A stretch of DNA of 28,174 nucleotides. It comes from a virus. Both the position numbers and the translations under genes were made by a program. Under the pieces are notes generated by a model, which had not been told where the DNA came from, searched no databases, and saw only the letters and a list, made by a program, of their open reading frames with translations. The stretch spans positions 1-28,174 of the IMG/VR virus record IMGVR_UViG_3300049846_001114; one strand, written 5' to 3'. Of this stretch, positions 8,540 through 17,355 are shown piece by piece (within the stretch, counting starts at the first letter, position 1; each line of letters opens with the position of its first letter).

Positions 8540-9811
8540 CTATGCAAATGCTTCCCACATAAGGCCGATGGTTTCAGTACCATTTGACCCACTTTTAGTA
8601 AAGGCTAACGTAATGTTAGTCGAGTCTACAGAGACAGTAGCGGATTGTATGTTTGGTGAAGCACCGTCTGAGCGGAGATATACAATGTTACTTGCGTCAG
8701 AGCCTCCTCCACTCCCAGAGTAGATACAGCTCGTAGTGCTGCCATTATATGTACCGATGCTGGTGCTTGCGACTGTACCAGAGATGCCAGCGGTTATGCG
8801 AACAAATCGTGGTGTGCTTGATAGACCGTGTGCGATTACCAAGTTACCCGACGCAGTATTCATAGCACGGCTCGTGTTCAGACCTGTTTTGATGGAAGGC
8901 GCAGGCTGTTGGATGTCCATTATTTGGAAGTTTGTGCCGTCGTAGATTACTTCAGCAATCTGACCTGCGGTGATGTCACCTGTAGAGAGGTCAGTGTTTC
9001 CGAACTTTTTTATCGTCTTGGCACCGAGAGAGTTGACGTTGAGTGTTGCTGCGCCTGTGTTGCCAGTGTTTGCCTTGAAGCGAACCACCATGCCTGTGGT
9101 GTAGGCAGCAGGCGCTGGAGAAAGGGTGATTGCATACGTGTCGTTTGCCCCTGCGTCAGCGGCGTACACTTCTGCACTCTTCTGCAAGTCCTTTTGAGTG
9201 ACGAATAGGTTGCTTGATGAAGGAGTAGTAGTTGCTGCCAGTGCGTTGTTTTCATCCTGGGAAGGTACACGGGTGTCATTATCTCCCACAGCGATAGGGT
9301 TTGTGGCAGAAGCAGGTGCGGTGGATAGCTTCGTGATGCCTTTTACGGTTGTTGATGCGTCAGCACCTCCCGCTATTGCCACGCCATCCACATAATCCTT
9401 AGTGGCAAGGTGGTTCGCATTAGAGATGCTCGCTGTTCCGTCATATTTTAAAGGTGTCGAGGCGTTCAAATCGTCTGTGCCGTCGAGCAAATTCTTCATG
9501 TAAAGGATTACAGCAAAGTCTGTGAGGCGTACGGAAGCGCCTACGCGGTGCGCTCTAGCTGCTCCGCTCGTAATGGTTCCCTGTCTGGTGACGGTCTTGA
9601 TAGAGGTGAGACTGGTGCCAGACAAAGAACACTGGATGTGCTCTTTCTGTGAGTTGTCACCGTCAATAGTGAAGTAGTATGTTCCCGCTGGTAGGGATAC
9701 CCCGTCATCGTCTGTGGCTGATTGTAGCGTTGCAGAAGTTCCACCAACAGAGATGGCGGTGGCAAGTGAAGTTGTGAAATCCGCGACTATTTTTGAAAGT
9801 TTAGTACTCAT
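8540..9811 (-). CDS. Tail fibre / appendage-like structural protein (423 aa)
   Basis: The first ~110 residues are beta-rich, with AGTYYFTIDGDNSQKEHIQC and TRQGTITSGAARAH, which look like a virion-attachment domain. Next is NHLATKDYVDGVA (about 133-145), the widespread tail-fibre pattern in which TKxYVD marks a fibre repeat, then TKLSTAPASATNPIAVGDND. From about 230 there is a Gly/Thr/Ser-rich beta domain (VRFKANTGNTGAATLNVNSLG), and the end (IGLMWEAFA) is hydrophobic. Taken as a proximal fibre or appendage. TATAAT lies 11 bases before the ATG, so the leader would be very short. Confidence 0.6.
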   Translation of the reverse strand: MSTKLSKIVADFTTSLATAISVGGTSATLQSATDDDGVSLPAGTYYFTIDGDNSQKEHIQCSLSGTSLTSIKTVTRQGTITSGAARAHRVGASVRLTDFAVILYMKNLLDGTDDLNASTPLKYDGTASISNANHLATKDYVDGVAIAGGADASTTVKGITKLSTAPASATNPIAVGDNDTRVPSQDENNALAATTTPSSSNLFVTQKDLQKSAEVYAADAGANDTYAITLSPAPAAYTTGMVVRFKANTGNTGAATLNVNSLGAKTIKKFGNTDLSTGDITAGQIAEVIYDGTNFQIMDIQQPAPSIKTGLNTSRAMNTASGNLVIAHGLSSTPRFVRITAGISGTVASTSIGTYNGSTTSCIYSGSGGGSDASNIVYLRSDGASPNIQSATVSVDSTNITLAFTKSGSNGTETIGLMWEAFA

Positions 9812-9833
9812 ACATTGACAATATTATAACACG

Positions 9834-11951
9834 TTAATACTCAGGGTTTGCTAGTCCCGTCTGTGTCCCGTCCAATGAGACATTTTGCTTAATCCTGCTA
9901 GACCTTGGTAATTTATCTTCAAACAAGAACACGTCATGGTCTTCGATAGACTGCACATCCATATAGCCAATGCCCTTAGCCACAAACTTTATTCGGCGCT
10001 TTCTGAACTTAGGGGCCTTGACCTTCATTTCCATGTAGAAAGGGAATATGGTGCTCTGCTGCTCGCCCCCTACCTGGGAACCTCCAATCTCGGGCTGTCC
10101 GATGACGTCTGGCTCTGTGTTGTCTACATATCCACCGTCCCCGCGTATGGTGCCCACAAGCTGGAAACCCGCTCCGTCGTAGTCAATATACACCTCGCAG
10201 TACTGGTCTGGGTGAATAGAGCCACGGACACGTAACCATCTAAACTTCTTTAGTCGCGTGGTCTTGAACTTGTCGGCTGATGATATCCAGTAGTTCTCTA
10301 CAACCACTCCGTCGTCGTCGTAGCCGCTGAATATGAGGTACGTGTTCTCAGTGATGGAAGAACCGACATACAAGTTTCCATCGTTCTTAGAGAACATGCG
10401 CGCATGATACGCAGTCTCATCCACAGTGTTGTTTAGGAGGTCGCAAAGAAGAACGACGTCATTCTTGGTTGCTTCGGCTGATTTACAGGCCACAACTACG
10501 TAGCTGTCATGTGTGTCAATGCAGGCATCGTCGTAGACGTAATTTGAGAAGTCAAAATGTGGGAAGAGTACGTTTGGCTCGATGTTGTCCCCAAGTGGAT
10601 TGCGTTGCAACACAGTAAGAACAGGCTTATCTGAGTTTGCGGTATTCATAAAGACAATACCACGAGAGGTAGATGTTGCCGCCCTAAAGAAAGGAACACC
10701 AAGGTCTCGTCTATACACAAGATTCGTTGCGTTGGTGTCAGTTGGCTCCAGTTCCAACCGGTACACAGAACCACGCTTTAGAGAATAGTACGCGCCGTCC
10801 TGGCCGATTAGCACGGTTAGGATAGCGTCACCTCCTTCGTCTTGGGGGAAGACAAAACCTTCACCCGCTGCTCTCGTTGATGAGTACCTAAAGTCTGTAA
10901 TTCCCCCATCGTTTGAGTTCTCATACTGGTAGTTCGCTTTGATGTTGCTGGCTACGTTAGTAGGTGCGGTGTTGAACGTCAGAGTCCACGCTCCAGTAAG
11001 GTAGTTAATTGTGCCCGTGCCTCCAAGATTGCTTGTGAGTGTGCCCAAATAGCTGTCGGTGAAGTACTCTACCTTCTTCAATGTCCCACCAGAGGAATAC
11101 GCGGTGTACGCAGTGGAGTTGATGGCAATGATAATTGTATTGACGTCAGGTACGCTGTAGACCTTTACAACCATGTTGTTTAGTTGGGTCGTTCCTGTGA
11201 TGCTTTCAATACGTACGTAATCACCTGCTGCAAGTCCGTGAGAGTTGGACGTTATAGTAGTCAGTCCTCCCAGGGTGATAGCTGAAATGTTTGTAGGGGC
11301 AGCAATAGGTGCGTATGGGGTGAAAGCAAAGTAGTTTATCTGGCCCGCTCCCGAGAGGGTACCCGAGAAGGTCGTATCGGCACCATCTCCGCTCCCAAGT
11401 GTGACGGCTGTTTGTGTCGTGTAGTTTGTGCCCTGTGGGTCAATCTTTGAACCATACAGACCTGTTTTATCTTCCGTTCTGTTCCAAAGTATTGTGCGGC
11501 CACGGTCAATAAGTGCGTAGCCCTTAAAGTTACGCGTTGGGTCGTACATCGCAAGGTACGAGCCTGGGTTGGCGTTGTGGAACTTGTAAATCCCATCCAC
11601 TCCAAAGGCAAATGTAAACGAACCAGCCAAAGAAGAGTAGTTGGCAAATACGTAGTCAGTCTCCGATAGACCTGTTACTACATCAGTCCATGTCGAACCG
11701 CTTAGATATTGAATAGCCGTACCGCTTTTCCTCCAATGTACCTTCGTTCCGTCCGCTTTGTATCCAAAATGCTGTCCATGAATCTGCCCAACTCCATTAT
11801 CATCTCCCTCGATTATCCTACCTCCTGCAAGCTGTATTTTGCCATCTACAGTAATCCAGTTGCGCGATGCTGATGCAGCGTCTTGTGGGATTAACTCAGC
11901 GTCAAGCAGATTATGGGTGCCCTTTGTCAACGCTTCGATAGTGTTATCCAT
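9834..11951 (-). CDS. Tail nozzle / tubular-B-like protein (705 aa)
   Basis: Starts MDNTIEALTKGTHNLLDAELIPQDAASASRNW, the Leu-Ile-Pro..A-A-S..N-W opening typical of short-tail nozzle and stabilisation proteins (T7 gp12 / P22 gp10-like in role). The body is repeated beta strands with W/Y-G-x motifs (IHGQHFGYKADG, FAFGVDGIYKFHN, ALIDRGRTILWNR), consistent with a beta-propeller. The gene is one base downstream of the connector gene, the usual adaptor-nozzle order. A -10-like TATAAC ends seven bases before the ATG. Assignment rests on order and architecture more than direct similarity. Confidence 0.6.
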   Translation of the reverse strand: MDNTIEALTKGTHNLLDAELIPQDAASASRNWITVDGKIQLAGGRIIEGDDNGVGQIHGQHFGYKADGTKVHWRKSGTAIQYLSGSTWTDVVTGLSETDYVFANYSSLAGSFTFAFGVDGIYKFHNANPGSYLAMYDPTRNFKGYALIDRGRTILWNRTEDKTGLYGSKIDPQGTNYTTQTAVTLGSGDGADTTFSGTLSGAGQINYFAFTPYAPIAAPTNISAITLGGLTTITSNSHGLAAGDYVRIESITGTTQLNNMVVKVYSVPDVNTIIIAINSTAYTAYSSGGTLKKVEYFTDSYLGTLTSNLGGTGTINYLTGAWTLTFNTAPTNVASNIKANYQYENSNDGGITDFRYSSTRAAGEGFVFPQDEGGDAILTVLIGQDGAYYSLKRGSVYRLELEPTDTNATNLVYRRDLGVPFFRAATSTSRGIVFMNTANSDKPVLTVLQRNPLGDNIEPNVLFPHFDFSNYVYDDACIDTHDSYVVVACKSAEATKNDVVLLCDLLNNTVDETAYHARMFSKNDGNLYVGSSITENTYLIFSGYDDDGVVVENYWISSADKFKTTRLKKFRWLRVRGSIHPDQYCEVYIDYDGAGFQLVGTIRGDGGYVDNTEPDVIGQPEIGGSQVGGEQQSTIFPFYMEMKVKAPKFRKRRIKFVAKGIGYMDVQSIEDHDVFLFEDKLPRSSRIKQNVSLDGTQTGLANPEY

Positions 11952-11952
11952 A

Positions 11953-12576
11953 CTAATCGTTATAGTGTTGTGCGTCTTGGAATCTTAGGTCTGCAAGGAA
12001 CTCCTGGTATTTACTGCTGTTCTCAGTTGCATAGGAGCGCGCACGTTCGAAGCGCTGCGTAATATCGTCTTCAACTGCCATGCCGTGGTAAATCATAGCG
12101 TGGAAGTCCTCATCAAATATTGGGGATGTGTTCAATGTAAGAGCATCAGGGCGGTAGATATAGTCAAACTCGTAGGTATTCGCTACGGTTGGCTGTTTGG
12201 TGAACACGAGGCGGGAGTTTGGTATGTCCAGGTAGGCGTATCCGTCCTGGTCGCGGTATTGCTTTCTCTCAGACCAGTTGATGATGGTATAAGGGGCCTC
12301 ATCTACGAACACGACACGACTTGATGGGTTTTGGTCTACGAACTGGCCTGCGTACTGATTATTAGAAATGAGGTATTTGAAGTCGGCGGGAAGAGCAACG
12401 TAAGGAACGATAGTGGAGGTGGAGCCTGTTGCTTCTTTCTGTAGGAATGACCAGGGGCGGTCATTAAGTATTTCGCGGTAAATCTTTTCAGCGAGGGCGA
12501 GTTCCTCTGTAGGAGAAAGCTCAGTAGTGTCATCTACGTAGAGTTCAAACGCTGTGATTATTTCTTGTGTAGTCAT
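11953..12576 (-). CDS. Head-tail connector / adaptor protein (207 aa)
   Basis: An acidic, mainly helical protein of the size of T7 gp11 or P22 gp4-type adaptors. It opens with two helices (ITAFELYVDDTTELSPTEELALAEKIYREI), then NDRPWSFLQKEA, the arginine-proline-tryptophan segment typical of these adaptors, a middle beta portion with ALPADFKYLISNN, and a helical C-terminus that could wrap the portal. Located just after the major capsid protein and just before the nozzle-like gene. A weak -10, TAATAA, lies six bases before the ATG. Confidence 0.65.
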   Translation of the reverse strand: MTTQEIITAFELYVDDTTELSPTEELALAEKIYREILNDRPWSFLQKEATGSTSTIVPYVALPADFKYLISNNQYAGQFVDQNPSSRVVFVDEAPYTIINWSERKQYRDQDGYAYLDIPNSRLVFTKQPTVANTYEFDYIYRPDALTLNTSPIFDEDFHAMIYHGMAVEDDITQRFERARSYATENSSKYQEFLADLRFQDAQHYND

Positions 12577-12582
12577 GGTGTT

Positions 12583-12588
12583 TTATTA
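12583..12588 (-). promoter_or_regulatory. Possible -10 box for connector gene
   Basis: TAATAA on the minus strand, six bases before the ATG. Between it and the MCP stop is a small CCCC-TTAT-GGGG hairpin (about 12608-12619). No -35. Confidence 0.25.
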
Positions 12589-12629
12589 ACGCGCCCATCC
12601 CAACCCCCATAAGGGGCTGAGTGGAAGCA

Positions 12630-13832
12630 TTACGCTGCCAAAAGAACGTCGAGACCGCGAACCTTACCATCTGCGAACGTCTTGATGCCGTACATACGGT
12701 CACCCATGAAGTTCGTAGTTTTCTGCTTAGGTTCCTCACGTGTGGTCATATCGTCCTCCATCTGCATCACAACGTCGGTAAAGCCAGGCTTTCCGAAGTA
12801 TGCGTGGATGAAGTTAGACGTGACTGCGACGTTAGAGAGACCGTCAGTGATGGTCATACGTCCAGCACCCTTAGCAACAATCGTGAGAGTGTTTGCTGCG
12901 GCGCTGTCCGTTGCGGTTACACGCATGTCCTGCCAGGTCGTAAGTGAAGAGCCTGTGAGAGCTACTTGTGTTGAAGAAGTAGTCGTTGGGGCATTCATTA
13001 TACCTTCGAGGTTTGCGAGTGTTGCGTCCTGGTCAGCTCCGATAAGGAAGTTACCAGCAGCAGCACCGATAGAAGATACAGCCGTGAAAGTAACGCCGTT
13101 GATTACAAGGGTCTCACCGTTTGAAGGCTGACCAGTGAAGGTGATGAGAGCTTCTGCTGTCAACTTCTCCGATACTCGTACATCAGCGTTACCTACCGTT
13201 CCAGCGTAACCGTTCTTGAAGGTTGAACCTGCAAGGTCAATGTTCTTACCCATCACGTATTGTGCGATGTCAGAAGCGGCGTAACTGTCGATAATGAGGA
13301 TGTTGCCCTCGTTATCCTGGTTGTTCTTCTGAGAGTTCTTAGCAGGCATACGAGCCACCATCTGAGGCACAGTCGTGCTTGTGAGGGTGATTGGTGTACC
13401 AGTCGAAGAAAGGGTAGTAAGGTCTCCGTTGTCGAAGTCGTACGTAAGGTTCGTTACTTCGTAGAGGATGTCTCCGTCTACGTAGAGAGCGAGTTCCTTA
13501 GCTACTCGGCCACCAGCCGTTACAGCAGGTGCGAGAGGGCCAGCCTGTTTAAGTTCGTAGTCAGAGATAGCGAATGTGTAACCCTTGATACGGTCAACCG
13601 TAAGGGTCTCTTTGCTGTCGCCGAGTACGTCAACAGTACGGTCGGACATTGGGGTAATATCGCGCACGCGAACACCTGACGTGTCGAGGATTGCGCGGTC
13701 AACTGAAACTCCGTACTTCAAGTCAGACTGGAAGCGGAAGTTTGCAGCTACTTTACCTACAAGACGCTTCTGAAACAACTCTTGGTAAGTGTTTGAAAAG
13801 TGTGTCTTGAAGATGTCAAGATTTGCAGTCAT
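12630..13832 (-). CDS. Major capsid protein with inserted accessory domain (400 aa)
   Basis: Position (after the scaffold gene, before the connector) and sequence support an HK97-fold shell protein: N-terminal FSNTYQELFQKRLVGKVA, then DRTVDVLGDSKETLTVDRIKGYTFAISDYE and LALYVDGDILYEV. Residues about 226-336 form a separate, Thr/Ala/Gly-rich beta module (GQPSNGETLVINGVTFTAV, IGADQDATLANLEGIMNA) interrupting the fold; the shell sequence resumes at FIHAYFGKPG and ends MYGIKTFADGKVRGLDVLLAA. The insert is likely a surface domain. No Shine-Dalgarno; a GGGAATA/TATTCCC hairpin lies just upstream of the ATG, with its 3' arm ending six bases from it. Confidence 0.8.
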   Translation of the reverse strand: MTANLDIFKTHFSNTYQELFQKRLVGKVAANFRFQSDLKYGVSVDRAILDTSGVRVRDITPMSDRTVDVLGDSKETLTVDRIKGYTFAISDYELKQAGPLAPAVTAGGRVAKELALYVDGDILYEVTNLTYDFDNGDLTTLSSTGTPITLTSTTVPQMVARMPAKNSQKNNQDNEGNILIIDSYAASDIAQYVMGKNIDLAGSTFKNGYAGTVGNADVRVSEKLTAEALITFTGQPSNGETLVINGVTFTAVSSIGAAAGNFLIGADQDATLANLEGIMNAPTTTSSTQVALTGSSLTTWQDMRVTATDSAAANTLTIVAKGAGRMTITDGLSNVAVTSNFIHAYFGKPGFTDVVMQMEDDMTTREEPKQKTTNFMGDRMYGIKTFADGKVRGLDVLLAA

Positions 13833-13837
13833 AAAAT

Positions 13838-13861
13838 GGGAATAAAGTTAATTGTATTCCC
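13838..13861 (-). promoter_or_regulatory. Hairpin before the capsid start codon
   Basis: A seven-base inverted repeat, GGGAATA and TATTCCC, with a ten-base AT-rich loop fills most of the gap between scaffold and capsid genes. It could tune capsid translation or mRNA end processing; no U-tract follows, so it is not a clear terminator. Confidence 0.4.
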
Positions 13862-13871
13862 CCGTTGCATG

Positions 13872-14579
13872 TTAGTTGCGTCGTACCAACTCCATGACGT
13901 ATCTGTCGTACTGCTCCTTCAACTTTGGTGACTGCATCACTTCGTTGATGTAAGTAGGGTCAGAACTTGCACGGGTCGGGTCAAACTCACCTGGGGTGCT
14001 ACCCCCACGAGGCGTTGTTTTCTCTAGGGTTCGCTTGCCTCGCACTGCGGAACCATAGGTCTCTTCGATTAGTTGAGAGAACGTCTTGCTTTGGTTCTTA
14101 GGAAGTAGAGAGAGTTCCTTGATGATGTCCTTGTTGACTACATCAGAGTACTCTTCCATGTCCTCAAGAGCCTTAGCAAAAGAAGCGTCAAAGACCTTGT
14201 CAATATTTGCCTGCTTCTCTTTTTCCTCAAAGGGCTTTAGCTTCTCTGACATCAAACTTTCGATAGTCTTCTGGTTTTTATCCAGTACGGCTTTCTCTAG
14301 TTTAGAGAGAAACTTTTTGTCGATGTTGAACTCTTCTGCAAGCGCTTCGATACCTTCTGATGTTTCCTCCTCTGAGGCTCCAGACGATACCGCTTCTTGT
14401 AAAGCCTTGACTTGCTTTTCCAGAGCCTTACGTGCTTTCTTTTCTTCAAGGAAAGCCGCCTCTGGGACAGTCTTAGCTTCTGGCTTGTTAAGCTCCTCAC
14501 CGATAGTTTTCACAGGTTCTGGTGCTTTAGGGGTCTCCTTAGCTACTTCCTCACCTGCCTTTACGACTTCATCAGCCAT
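13872..14579 (-). CDS. Capsid scaffolding protein (235 aa)
   Basis: A very charged (Lys/Glu) helical protein directly upstream of the capsid gene, the canonical scaffold position. It starts MADEVVKAGEEVAKETPKAP, has coiled-coil stretches around residues 45-75 (EEKKARKALEKQVKALQEAV) and 85-140, and ends with a basic segment after TPRGGSTPGEFDPTRASSDP, as in scaffolds whose C-terminal helix binds the coat (QYDRYVMELVRRN). The ATG at 14579 is preferred; an in-frame GTG three codons upstream (14588) is possible. A 5' leader of about 100 bases separates it from its promoter. Confidence 0.75.
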   Translation of the reverse strand: MADEVVKAGEEVAKETPKAPEPVKTIGEELNKPEAKTVPEAAFLEEKKARKALEKQVKALQEAVSSGASEEETSEGIEALAEEFNIDKKFLSKLEKAVLDKNQKTIESLMSEKLKPFEEKEKQANIDKVFDASFAKALEDMEEYSDVVNKDIIKELSLLPKNQSKTFSQLIEETYGSAVRGKRTLEKTTPRGGSTPGEFDPTRASSDPTYINEVMQSPKLKEQYDRYVMELVRRN

Positions 14580-14596
14580 AATATTCACGTTTTTTA

Positions 14597-14611
14597 GTTG
14601 GTCGCACCAAC
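14597..14611 (-). other. Small hairpin in scaffold leader
   Basis: GTTGGT-GCG-ACCAAC on the minus strand, 17 bases before the scaffold ATG. On the plus strand the same hairpin is followed by GGTC and six Ts, so it could also stop antisense transcription. Confidence 0.35.
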
Positions 14612-14688
14612 GGTCTTTTTTCCTCTTGCGAGCCAGCCTGTGCCTAGCTGGAAAAATGGTTACGCCATCAGCGCCCCGAATTGGTATA

Positions 14689-14713
14689 AGTATACCACAT
14701 TTTTATTTGTCAA
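14689..14713 (-). promoter_or_regulatory. Promoter before scaffold-capsid genes
   Basis: Extended -10 TGG-TATACT (hexamer 14689-14694). A perfect TTGACA is at 14708-14713 but the spacer is only 13 bp, so the -35 may not be used in the usual way. Unlike the leaderless promoters it is followed by a leader of about 100 bases with a GCTGG/CCAGC stem. Confidence 0.5.
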
Positions 14714-14722
14714 ATGCGGTAT

Positions 14723-14768
14723 GTTGTGGGTTGGAAGGTACACGGGGGAGTACCCTACAGCCCACAAC
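14723..14768 (-). terminator. Nested stem-loop between structural genes
   Basis: GTTGTGGG pairs with CCCACAAC (8 bp) and encloses a second stem, GGTAC/GTACC. It lies between the 94-aa gene and the scaffold promoter. There is no U-tract, so it may be a processing or partial termination site. Confidence 0.4.
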
Positions 14769-14777
14769 ACACAGCAC

Positions 14778-15062
14778 TTATTCAGTGAGTGTGGCCATGA
14801 AATCTACAGCATCAGCATAATTCTTGTTAGAACGGTTCATTGCTCGGAGCATACTTAGATTTAGACCGATTGCCGCGCACTTGGCTCGAAGTTCTGTCTC
14901 AGAGAGTGTTGCATACTGAAAGGCGATGGTGTCTACGAGGTTAAGTACGTCCTCATTCAAGGTCTTTATCAATACCTGGCCCCCTTCGGTATTGTACAGT
15001 GCCGCGAGAGCGCCATACTTCTGTATGTCCTGCTGAACCACCTCTTTATCGTTCTTATTCAT
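14778..15062 (-). CDS. Small helical protein of unknown function (94 aa)
   Basis: Not recognised. Entirely helical by composition, starting MNKNDKEVVQQDIQKYGALAAL and ending NKNYADAVDFMATLTE; no Cys pairs or membrane segment. The start overlaps the end of the 128-aa gene by 8 bases, so the two are translated together. Position between portal and scaffold suggests an assembly or head-minor role, which is inference. Confidence 0.65.
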   Translation of the reverse strand: MNKNDKEVVQQDIQKYGALAALYNTEGGQVLIKTLNEDVLNLVDTIAFQYATLSETELRAKCAAIGLNLSMLRAMNRSNKNYADAVDFMATLTE

Positions 15063-15441
15063 GCTGTACTGGTGATTTGGTAAACCCTAGCACCTCCATC
15101 ATCAACTCCTTCTCTTTCTGGAACTCATCAAGGGCTGCGGTACGCTTCTCGATGCCGTCATTTAATTTGGCACATTCCATACGAGCCTGGTAGTACATCC
15201 ATACAGTATACTGGTCTTGTTCGCTCATCTCCTTTACGAAAGGGTGATGCTCTTCAATGTTCTTCCACTTTGCCTCTTCAATGGTGAGCTGGCCTTGCAT
15301 CTCTCGCTTCTCAGTCGAGTACTTATTCTGTACGTTCTCACTCTGCTCTAGCGTAAACTCGGCGGTTGATAGCTCTTCTTTCTGAATAAGAGCCTTACGG
15401 TAATCGTCGTTAGGCTGTAATACCTTGTATGTTGCGGTCAT
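15055..15441 (-). CDS. Coiled-coil protein of unknown function (128 aa)
   Basis: Not recognised. Residues about 20-60 and 85-115 have heptad-like Leu/Ala/Glu/Lys spacing (KRTAALDEFQKEKELMMEVL); Gln and Glu are abundant. It starts inside the end of the portal gene (32-base overlap) and its stop overlaps the next start, indicating coupled translation within the portal-scaffold segment. Confidence 0.65.
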   Translation of the reverse strand: MTATYKVLQPNDDYRKALIQKEELSTAEFTLEQSENVQNKYSTEKREMQGQLTIEEAKWKNIEEHHPFVKEMSEQDQYTVWMYYQARMECAKLNDGIEKRTAALDEFQKEKELMMEVLGFTKSPVQHE

Positions 15442-17338
15442 ATGACTCGGGCGATGATAATTCCACAGCCCCGTCCTGTGGGAGCGCTGGTGGTGCGCTC
15501 ATTGGGCTTATACCCTGTTGAATTTGTTTGTTGGTTATCTCACGTGCAGTATTTGCCAGTACGTACTCTTCACAAAGCGTGATGTACGATGCAAGTGCCA
15601 TGAACTGCTCGTGTGTCATGTCTTCCTCATGGTCAATCATGTAATCGAGGAAGCGCTTCTTGTATGCTACGTTTGCAGCTCGGTTCGGCTTGATTTCTTT
15701 TCCTTCGAGGATGTCTTCGATGTCTCGTGATGCTTCTGACATAATCTGGGCATTGCCGTAGTCTGACGTGTCCAAAAGCTCTTTAATCTCGTCGGCATCA
15801 AACCCTGCAATCTTTGCACCTATCTCGTATGCCTTCTTAGGTGATTGTGCAGGATTCTGAGCGTTAGCGGACAAGAAGCCAAGTTTATTGCGCTTGTCCA
15901 CCTCTGATGCCTGGTTCTCAGCGTCTGATGCTTCTACCGTGATGCCGAACTCGTCAGACTTTTTGAATACATCGCGTCGAGAGATACCTTCGGTCTCTAC
16001 TCCATCAGGGCCGAGGATTTCGATAGACACTTTCTTGGTAAGGTGGTTGCGTACTCCCATCTCATAGAGCTTGGCAAAACGCTTGTACCCAAACGAGTAA
16101 GACTTGTTGATAAGGCCGAACCTGTCGGCGGTGTTGGCCTGGTTGCCTTCGTAAATGCCTACCTTGTCATCTCCTGATGTACCCTTAGCTCCTGCGGTTA
16201 CGCCTGACGCCTTCTCTTGGATGCTTTCGAGAGCGTCAAAGGTTCGAAGCGGCGTGTCGATTGCTGGTGGACGTAGGAACTGTACAGCTCGCGTCACATC
16301 CATACCCGCTCGTGCTCGGATAGTGCCTGAGCGGCGGTACTTCAACTCAGAGAGGTTGGTGATTGCTCCAATGTCAACGACCTTCATAGGCTTGTTGTAC
16401 TCTTCACCGTTGTCGAGCATTTGGTTTATGGTCACGTTCTGAGCCATGAAGATTTCTCGTACTTGGTCAGCAGGTGCACGTGTCCAGAACTCAGTTACAG
16501 AAGGACGTGTGCCATAAGACCAGAACGGATACGCTCCTAAAGGGAAGTCTCGGGTAGGTGGGAAAATGTCTGTAAGAAGCTCCGCGCGGATGGCAATACC
16601 TTCGTCTGTCATAAGCAGGTAGTAGCGCTTGCCTTCGTATGTAGTGAACCACTCCCAGAACTTGAATTTATCCGCGTCTACATCCTCACGCTCTACAGCA
16701 GTGCCAGTAGCCTTCGTGCGGTTTACTTTGTTGCTCTCTTCCTTGGTCTTTTCAGTGTTGTTACCGCCACGGTCTAGGAGCTTCTTTACCTCGGATGTGA
16801 TGTAGTCTCCGTCTTTCATCTCGTATCTGTCCTTCACCACACCGTAGCGGCCAAGGTATTTAGCTTGCTCCATGTCTATACCGCCTGCTGATGGGTCGAT
16901 GAGGAAGTCGTACACGTCTACGTTCTCAAGGTGAGCGGCGTAACCATTCTCGCTATCTGCGTAATAGGCGAAGATTGCGCGTCCGTAGATAAGAAGCTGC
17001 TCCTTACCCGCAAGGTCTTTCATGTCCCAGAAGTCTCTGTCAGCATCGAACTTTCTGAGTGCGTTTAGGCGTGCTACACGCTTGAGCTGGGCTTCCTTTC
17101 TCTTGGTGAATTTAAACTGTAGAGAGTTGTCAATCTTTGAGAGGTACGTGTTAACGAACTCTTCCATTCGTCCCAGGTCAACATTTGCTCGGCTCTCCTG
17201 AGATTCTGATTTAACGCCATACAAAAGGTTCTCGTTGAGGTGCCAGTTAGATACCTTTGGTTGTTTATGTCGGCGTGCAAAGTCAATCTCTACAAGAGCT
17301 TGTGCAGTTAGTTTGTCGCGTAGTGTTTTTGAAATCAA
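15410..17338 (-). CDS. Portal protein (642 aa)
   Basis: The portal ring at the head vertex is assigned from size, order (TerS, TerL, two small genes, portal, scaffold, MCP) and sequence: a helical N-terminus with NENLLYGVKSESQESRANVDLGRMEEFVNTY, then LLIYGRAIFAYYADSENG and VDVYDFLIDPSAGGIDM, typical of podovirus-type portals, and a later long helix (QVREIFMAQNVTINQMLDNG) plausible for the stem. The C-terminus is acidic and Met/Gln-rich. The most 5' in-frame start is TTG at 17338, preceded by GGGGGTCATT, a usable Shine-Dalgarno; the next Met is about 50 codons on. Confidence 0.8.
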   Translation of the reverse strand: MISKTLRDKLTAQALVEIDFARRHKQPKVSNWHLNENLLYGVKSESQESRANVDLGRMEEFVNTYLSKIDNSLQFKFTKRKEAQLKRVARLNALRKFDADRDFWDMKDLAGKEQLLIYGRAIFAYYADSENGYAAHLENVDVYDFLIDPSAGGIDMEQAKYLGRYGVVKDRYEMKDGDYITSEVKKLLDRGGNNTEKTKEESNKVNRTKATGTAVEREDVDADKFKFWEWFTTYEGKRYYLLMTDEGIAIRAELLTDIFPPTRDFPLGAYPFWSYGTRPSVTEFWTRAPADQVREIFMAQNVTINQMLDNGEEYNKPMKVVDIGAITNLSELKYRRSGTIRARAGMDVTRAVQFLRPPAIDTPLRTFDALESIQEKASGVTAGAKGTSGDDKVGIYEGNQANTADRFGLINKSYSFGYKRFAKLYEMGVRNHLTKKVSIEILGPDGVETEGISRRDVFKKSDEFGITVEASDAENQASEVDKRNKLGFLSANAQNPAQSPKKAYEIGAKIAGFDADEIKELLDTSDYGNAQIMSEASRDIEDILEGKEIKPNRAANVAYKKRFLDYMIDHEEDMTHEQFMALASYITLCEEYVLANTAREITNKQIQQGISPMSAPPALPQDGAVELSSPESYDRNIQGITA

Positions 17339-17355
17339 AATGACCCCCGATTACA

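Noticed and set aside
14086-14820. 244-aa plus-strand ORF
   Set aside because: Antisense to the scaffold gene; serine-rich composition is that expected opposite Lys/Glu-rich codons.
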